Positions 57,060 to 64,000 of a stretch of DNA of 64,000 nucleotides are shown here, piece by piece. Where the stretch lies: the NCBI GenBank assembly GCA_965153355.1, contig OZ231126.1:71052001-71116000 (forward strand). Reading direction: 5' to 3'. A model generated the notes under the pieces. The model was not told the origin of the DNA. It worked only from the letters and a program-made list of their open reading frames with translations, and made no database searches. Position numbers and translations under genes: made by a program. Within the stretch, counting starts at the first letter, position 1, and each line of letters opens with the position of its first letter. This DNA is from Flaccisagitta enflata. Taxonomy: Eukaryota > Chaetognatha > Sagittoidea > Aphragmophora.

Positions 57060-57224
57060 ATGGCTGGATTCATTTCTAGCTTCAGCGATGTTTTAGGCGC
57101 TTTTAGCGAGCATCGATATTTGGACGATGGAGTCGACAGACTCAACAGAATCTACGCCCCCGTCATTCTCGTTTGTACGGCCTCTATCTTAGGCGTCGTA
57201 CAATTCTTCGGAGATCCCATCGAG
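57060..57224 (+). CDS. Innexin, first coding exon
   Basis: Fifty-five codons from ATG at 57060 to a donor in CGAG|GTGTGT. DDGVDRLNRIYAPVILVCTA..VVQFFGDPIE matches the N-terminus and first membrane segment of innexins, the invertebrate gap-junction channel proteins. The family continues at once with a Cys-Trp pair, expected at the start of the next exon (phase 0). No such exon is evident downstream in the window, so intron 1 is long. An AAATTTCAG at about 57010-57018 could be a 5' UTR acceptor. Six to eight innexin genes are usual; I cannot assign a subtype. Confidence 0.85.
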
Positions 57225-57225
57225 G

Positions 57226-57309
57226 TGTGTTGTTGTTGTTGTTGTTGATATTGTTGTTGTTGTTATTTATTGTTATTGTTATTGTTATTGTTATTTGTTG
57301 TTATTGTTT

Positions 57310-57366
<57 letters not shown>
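57226..57366 (+). repeat. (GTT)n microsatellite at innexin donor
   Basis: Starts within two bases of the innexin 5' splice site (GTGTGTTGTTG) and runs about 40 units with GTTATT variants. Confidence 0.93.
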
Positions 57367-58910
57367 AGCTTCTTTAGAAGTTACACATGTACCACTCATC
57401 ATTCTCTATTTGGAGATTATCCCGATGGTTTAACCTCGACCACTTCAAGCGTGGGAAAAATATTAAGAATAAAGGTTCAACCCTGTTTTCGAATTTCTAT
57501 CCTCACTTCGAACTCGCAACACACCCTCTTGTTCCTTTTCACGCCGGGTTCAATGTGGACTCATTTGAATTAGGAAAAAGAAACAAGGCCAAATTATGGC
57601 CAATATGTGCGCCTCGCTGATTAAGAATCTGTGAATGAACGTTTTGTATGAATGAAATAGTAGGAGACTGAATGAAAATGAACTGAATGAAAATGAATGG
57701 GGAAACGCAAGAGAGACGTCGAAATTGGCGGTTTGAAGCGGTTTTAAAGGTTTCGCGTTATGGACAGACCGATCGACCAACCGACGGACAGACATGATCT
57801 CTCATAGATGTACGAGGTCGCACATTAAAGTATTTTTATGCTACAGTTGTGATTGTCTGTGTGAGTGTATGTGGGGTGGGCGAGGGTCTGGATGGGAGTT
57901 ACACGTCCCTGCCCACCCGGCCGCAACGGTTTTGTGACCCCGCGTCCCTTGTTTTTCATTTTGATGTCAAGAAATATGTACAACCAACAAATGACTTTGA
58001 GGTTTTAAAGTTCCAAGAAAATATCTTCCAATTACTAGGTTGAGATAGCGCCCATTACCGAGATCAAAAAAGGTAAATATCAAGCAAGGACTATTTGATT
58101 CATTGAATCTGACTATCTTTACATTAGTAATGGTATTGTCAGAAATCCAATGAAGGCTTGTTTGAACTGTTAAATACATGACATAAGTCCAAGTCGCATA
58201 AGTCCAAGTCGCTGTCGCATTAAGAAAAAAAGACATTGAGCAAACGTTTTAAATAACTGTAAGCGTGTATATTCATAGAATAATTTTGCATACTTAAGCA
58301 TGAATATAAAACAGAAACTCTTTTTACAACTGTGCAAAAAAGTTACCGAAACAAACCATGCTCCAGAAAAGTCGCCTCTGTTTGTTATATTCAGTGAAGA
58401 TGGCAAAACCATGCAAAACCATGGGCCGTTGTAGCGAAGCAAAAGCCAGCAAATTCATTGCAAATTTTCTTTTTTCCTTTGTCATCATAACCTTCCTTTT
58501 CCATTTCGATGGGAAAATGAGGAAACTGACGACAAAAAAAAACCTATGAAAAAAATCGTTTCTAGTAAGGGCACAAGTATATCAAAACTGTGCGTGTTGC
58601 CACCTCGCTCAACGCTTAGGTAAATAGCAGGTATTGATTTTGTCTCTGACAAATGAAATTATCCGTTGTTGTTGTTGTTTTTCATTTGAATCAAAAGTAG
58701 GATTGTCTTCAACCTTTTAAATTCAGCAAGAAAATTTTGTGACTTACATGAGTTGCCTGGCTGCTTGGCTGTTCCGTATCCGTAATTGGAAATAAGTCGT
58801 ATTATGTAATTCCACTTTTTGAAACAGGGGTAGAAAAAGTTATCCAATTTTCATTATCGGAGATTTTTGGGAAGTTGAGCCATTTTCCAAGTGGGAGTTT
58901 ACATTTCTAG
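57367..58910. other. Innexin intron sequence with repeat fragments
   Basis: A family-2 end (GACAGACATGATCTCTCATAGATGTACGA) is at about 57770-57800 and a family-1-like CCCTGCCCACCC patch at about 57907. No exon with the innexin Cys-Trp block recognised. Confidence 0.45.
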
Positions 58911-59287
58911 TCGCGTGCACGCGACTCTACAACCCGCTTTGTCCGTCGGTCGGTCGGTCGGTTGGTCGGTTGGTCAGTTTGGTCGGTTGGTTGGTCACAC
59001 TCAACTTTTTTTTATCACTTTTATTTTTTTTTAAGTTTTAGTCATTCTAAAGCAATTTTTAAGGCATTTAAGGCATTTTAAAAGTCATTCTAAGTCATTC
59101 TATGTCATTCTATGTCATTCTAAGTCATTTTTGGTCATTAGGTCATTTTGTCGTTTTAAGTCCTTTTTGATCATTTTAAGTCATTTTAATTCATTGTAAG
59201 TCATTCATTGTAACTCATTCTAAGGCATTTAAAGTCATTTTAAGTCTGTAAGTCTCTTTTGCGACCTGAAGGTGTTGGCCTTGTTTT
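58911..59287 (+). mobile_element. Family-1 element with TAAGTCATT array
   Basis: Perfect head TAGTCGCGTGCACGCGACT, CTACAACCCGCTTTGTCCG, GGTCGGTTGG tract, about 20 TAAGTCATT clauses, tail TTTGCGACCTGAAGGTGTTGGCCTTG. Confidence 0.82.
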
Positions 59288-59317
59288 TGATATTCCTCCT
59301 TTGAAAAAGAGCTAACT

Positions 59318-61524
59318 TTGCGAGTGCGTGCGCGCGACTCTACCACCTACCGTGTCGGTCGGTAGGTCGGTCGGTCAGTCAGTGAGTCGGTAGGTCACAT
59401 TTTTAAAATTATGACTCTTTAAGGTTTAGGTATTTTTAAGGTACTCTATAGGGTATTTCTAGGGTACTTTAGGGTACTTCAGGGTACTTTAAGGTACTTA
59501 AGTTATTTTAGGTACTTAAGGTATTTTAGGGTACTTTCAGATATTTTTGGGTACTTTTGAGTATTTTTGGTATGTATAGGTATTTTAGGTGTTTTAGGTA
59601 TTTTTGGTATTTTGGGTAGTTTTGGTATTTTTGGGTATTTTTGGGTGTTGTGTTATCTTTTTATTGGATATTTGTTATTGGTTCAAAATGTAACTTTTTT
59701 TGGGACAGACGTTATGTCTAGTATGAAGTTACATAGTATGAAGTTATGTAAGTATGTAAGTAAGTAAGTAAGTAAGTATGTGGTAAGAATATGTAAGTAT
59801 GTGAGGTATGTATGTAAGTAAGTATGTAAGTACGTAAGTATGTGAGGTATGTAGTATAGCAATTGATATGTAGGTATGTAGGTAAGTATGTAAGTAAGTA
59901 TGTGTGTAAGTATGTGGTAGGTAGAGTAATAATTATGTGAGTAGTATGTAAGTATAATTAAGTATGTGGGTATGTAAGTATGTAAGTATGTAAGTAAGTA
60001 TGTAAGTATGTAGTAAATTATGTAATTATGTAAATGAGTATGTAAGTATGTAAGTAAGTATGTAAGTATGTAAGTATGTAAGTATGTAAGTATGTGAGTA
60101 TGTAGGTAAGTATGTAAGTATGTATGGTATGTAATTAGTATGTAGGTATGTAGGTATGTAAGATGTATGTAAGTAAGTATGTAAGTATATAGTAAGTATG
60201 TGAAAGTAAGTATGTAGGTATGTAAGTATGTAAGTAGGTATGTAAGTAAGTAAGCATGTAAGTATGTAAGTATGTGAGTATGTAGGTAAGTATGTAAGTA
60301 TGAAAGTAAGTATGTAAGTATGTAAGTATGTAAGTATGTTGGTAAGTATGTAAGTAAGTAAGCATGTATGTAAGTATGTAAGTAGGTAAGTATGTAAGTA
60401 TGTGAGTATGTGATGTAAGTATGTAAGTAAGTATGTAAGTAAGTAAGCATGTAAGTATGTAAGTATGTGAGTATGTAGGTAAGTATGTAAAGTATATGAG
60501 TATGTAAGTAATAACTGAGTATGTGATATATAAAGTAAGTCAGTAGGTAAGTATGTAAATAGTAAGTATGTATGTAAGTATGTTAGGAAGTAGGTAAGTA
60601 TGTAAGTATGTGAGTATGTGGGTAAGTATGTGAAGTATGTAAGTTATGTAAGTAAGTATGTAGGTATGTAAGTATGTAAGTATGTAAGTATGTAAAGATG
60701 TAAGTATGTATGAAGGTATGTAAGTATGTAAGTAAGTATGTAAGTATGTAAGTATGTAAGTAAGTATATGTAGGTATATGTAAGTACGTAAGTATGTGAG
60801 TATGTGAGTATGTGAGTAAGTAAAGTATGTAAAGTATGTAAGTATGTAAGTAAGTATGTATGTATGTAAGTAGGTAAGTATGTAAGTATGTGGGTATGTG
60901 GTATGTGTAAGTATGTAGAAGTAAGTATGTAGGTATGTAAGTATGTAGGTAAGTATGTAAGTAAGTATATGTATGTAAATATGTAAGGTAATAGTATGTA
61001 AGTATGTATGTATGTAGGTATGTAAGTGAAAGTATGTATGTATGTATGTATGTATGTATGTATGTATGTATGTATGTATGTATGTATGTGTATGTAAGAA
61101 TGATTTTTTTAAATGTATTTAATCTCTCTAATGGGGAGATAACCGTGGAAGAGGGATGTAAATAAGTATATAAGTATGTAAAAGTAAGTAGGTAAGTATG
61201 TAGAAGTATGTATGTAAGTAAGTATGTATGTAAGTATGTAAGTATGTAAGTATGTAGTATGTATGTAAGTATGTAAGTAAATATGTAAGTATGTATGTAT
61301 GTAAGCGGCTTAGGTATGTAAATATGTAAGTATGTAATTAGGTAAGTATGTAATAATAAGTATGTAAGTATGTAAGTATGTAAGTAAGTATGTAGTATGT
61401 AAGTATGTAGTAAGTATGTAGTATGTTAAGTATGTAGTATGAAGTTATGTAGTTGTGTGTAGTATGAAGTTGTGTAGTTTTGTGTAACTTAGCACGCGAC
61501 TGTTGGCCTGTTGGGCTTGTTTCT
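59318..61524 (+). mobile_element. Family-1 element expanded by a 2 kb GTAAGTAT array
   Basis: Head GAGTGCGTGCGCGCGACTCTACCACC, GGTCGGTCAGTCAG tract, then GGTACTTTAAGGTACTT-type clauses (59420-59690), then GTAAGTATGTAAGTAT (59750-61445), ending in TAGCACGCGACTGTTGGCC and GGGCTTGTTTC. Its outer blocks match 100-250 bp copies, so the array grew inside the element. Confidence 0.75.
59693..61445 (+). repeat. GTAAGTAT / GTATGTAA tetranucleotide-based array
   Basis: Imperfect GTAA and GTAT units in 4, 8 and 12 bp combinations. The only sizeable unrelated gap is at about 61088-61155. Minus frames rich in Tyr-Leu-His-Thr are artefacts. Confidence 0.95.
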
Positions 61525-61659
61525 TTCTAATGGCGCCAACCAGAGGTTTGTAGGATCAATACTTTTTTAATTATTTTTTGAATATTTCTACAATTTTTTC
61601 GCATTTTTCATGTTTTTCCCGAAGATCGATATTTTTCATCGATACTAATTTCGGGCTCT

Positions 61660-61925
61660 TTGTAACATGACAATGTTGCCCTCTGTTGATTTGTTGAATT
61701 TTGGTAAAATGGGTAATAATCATTTGCCCTTATCTATTTGGTAAGCATTAGTGTTTTGGGCTAGACTCAGAATGGATTTTTCTGGGTTATTTTTGCTAGA
61801 TGGGAAAACTAGGAGTGTGCATAGTAACTAGTCAGTGAGGGCTCATAGGCCCTCTTCCAATCATATCCACCAGTGTGTGTGGAATACTCAGGGATATTGT
61901 TCCCACCTATCATAAAGAACAGTCA
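61660..61925 (+). mobile_element. Family-4 repeat copy
   Basis: CATTTGCCCTTATCTATTTGGTAAG, AAACTAGGAGTGTGCATAGTAACTAGTC, GTCAGTGAGGGCTCATAGGCC and ATTGTTCCCACCTATCATA. Aligns block by block with 11020-11290. Confidence 0.7.
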
Positions 61926-62013
61926 ACGTGTTAGGCATAATGAATCTAACTTCTATGACGCTAGCTTTTCGGTTACTCGCCATTTACCCTGAGAGAGTGA
62001 GAGAGAGAGAGAG

Positions 62014-62773
<760 letters not shown>

Positions 62774-63669
62774 TCAAAGCTGTGGTGCTTCATGGCTTAC
62801 TGGTATCCCGCTCTCCTCAGTTTGAGTCGTAGCAGACATTGTACTTCCCCGCTCTCTAATGATAATTCTTTTGATGATTTTGACAAAAAATTCCCCAATC
62901 TCAACCAATGTCAGAACTGAAGCTCCGGCAAACAGACCAAAATTTCCCCCAATTTCTGCTAAAAATTCTTGAAACTTCTTTTCCACGTTAATGTTTTTGA
63001 TCGTGTAAAAGTTGCTTTCAGCTTTGATCCAAATCTTGATTTGGTTATCCATACTAAGAAAACTATTCTGATTTTGTAAAGGCGTTTTGGAAAAATTTGC
63101 ATCATCAAATCTGAAATATTCAACGAAATAATCAATGGATGCAAAGGCGGTTTTGGTGTGACAATCATTAGAGGAACACAGTTCATGCTTGGTAACCTCC
63201 TCATCTACATGGTCATTGATCTTGCAAGTATCAAAATGATAATGAAAGAGTGATTTCCAGGAAATGTTAGGTTGATTTTGACAAAGATAAGCGCAGACAT
63301 CCTCATTGTAATCTTCGACGGGAACAGAATGAAACAGGCGTGGAACTTCTTTGGGATATTTTGCTTCTTTCCCTCGGTGATCTATTAATAATTCTTTACT
63401 GCGTAAAATGATTGTCATCCATAAGTGCTGCGGCGTAACCGTCCCAACATATTTCCCCAAAAATGGACTACTGCATGTACTTTTGAGATAGACTGCTGGA
63501 ATGATTCCATTCAAAGGGCCTTCAAATTCTATTGTCAATAATTGATAGGAGGTAGAATTTGCATTGATGCCTTTAAAGTGTTGAAAGGCGCAGACTGAAT
63601 TGAGTTGTGGAGGTTGCTTCCAGTCTTCAAACAGTTGTAGGCACTTGGGTTTCAGATATGTGCGTGTAT
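62774..63669 (-). CDS. DEG/ENaC (amiloride-sensitive) sodium channel, last exon
   Basis: Trimeric cation channels of this family act as acid, peptide or mechanical sensors in the plasma membrane. The exon follows TTTTTTTTTATCTAG (acceptor ending at 63670) with two bases of a split codon, and ends with a stop at 62776-62774. It encodes the cysteine-rich extracellular domain (CAYLCQNQ, CKINDH, CSSNDCHT). The signature EFLAEIGGNFGLFAGASVLTLVEI follows, with the G-x-S selectivity filter (GAS) and the start of TM2. A basic KIIKRIIIRERG and a short cytoplasmic tail end the protein. About 298 codons are here; TM1 and the N-terminus are upstream on the minus strand, beyond the window. An apparent ATG at 63688 lies in the intron. 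Subtype (pickpocket-like or other) is not assigned. Confidence 0.88.
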
Positions 63670-63670
63670 C

Positions 63671-64000
63671 TAGATAAAAAAAAATCATTAAATCATTATC
63701 ATGTCACGAAATAAGCTCTCAGAAAAAAGTCTTGCAACACCAAGCAAATGGTTTTTATTTGATCTGTTCATGATTCATACTGTGTGAAGTACTTCTTACT
63801 TCTTACTGTACTAAAATTTCGTTTTCTTCTACGTCATGACATCAAAAAGGGCTGAGTCTTCACACTGTCTTACAGTGCTACTGCCATTTTTTAAGGTTTT
63901 TTAGCAAAAGAGACCAGATTGCACTCATTTTGGTAAAAGTAAATTGCTATAGATTTTTTAAGTCTCGAGATTTCCTAACTTAAATACCCTTGTTGCCATA
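63671..64000 (-). other. Intron of the DEG/ENaC gene
   Basis: AT-rich, no exon or repeat recognised up to the window end. Confidence 0.55.

Noticed and set aside
59683-60450. 255-codon minus frame rich in Thr-Tyr-Leu-His
   Set aside because: Direct translation of the GTAAGTAT array.

Overview
This window looks like a stretch of invertebrate nuclear genome, most likely a protostome. It has genes split by GT-AG introns, the first exon of an innexin, a DEG/ENaC channel exon and a tRNA-primed LTR retrotransposon. It is extremely rich in microsatellites, minisatellites and hairpin transposons, and there is no sign of prokaryotic gene organisation. I cannot name the species.

Genes. Three exons at 436-8596 (+) encode the regulatory subunit of glutamate-cysteine ligase (GCLM); one carries a long in-frame (AAC)n tract that makes polyasparagine. 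Its 6.2 kb intron holds a large imperfect palindrome, a TA-flanked hairpin MITE and a 5'-truncated Penelope-like element with a GIY-YIG nuclease. On the minus strand, pieces of a gene for fibronectin-III domains fused to a superfamily-1 helicase-like NTPase lie at about 42190-39607 (three FN3 domains and Walker A) and 24501-16074 (motifs V and VI). The first piece has an in-frame TGA. The second is split by a 7.5 kb LTR retrotransposon sitting between motifs V and VI. A two-exon minus-strand gene at 47366-46837 predicts a small secreted cysteine-knot-like peptide. The first coding exon of an innexin is at 57060-57224 (+), and the last exon of a DEG/ENaC sodium channel is at 63669-62774 (-).

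Mobile and repeated DNA fills most of the rest. At least six hairpin MITEs (429-764 bp) have CAGG/CAGT-type ends inside TA dinucleotides; several share an inner core. About fifteen copies of a short element (family 1) start with an 18-19 bp palindrome based on AGTCGCGTG/CACGCGACT, carry a GGTC/GGAC tetranucleotide tract and end near GTAGCCGTGTATCCGGCCTTG. Related heads keep the hairpin while changing its sequence. Family 3 is marked by CCCCTTCGGGGCCGCTGCCC and GGGTACCGCTGACCA. Family 4 contains GATGCGCGTAGTAACTAGTC.

Tandem arrays include a very homogeneous 122/123 bp satellite (27.9-30.8 kb, interrupted by one MITE), a 22 bp minisatellite (51.5-53.4 kb), a GTAAGTAT-like array (59.7-61.4 kb) and huge GTT/AAC, CTTT, GA, CA and CCG/CCT tracts. 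Most long open frames in these arrays are artefacts of repeat periodicity.
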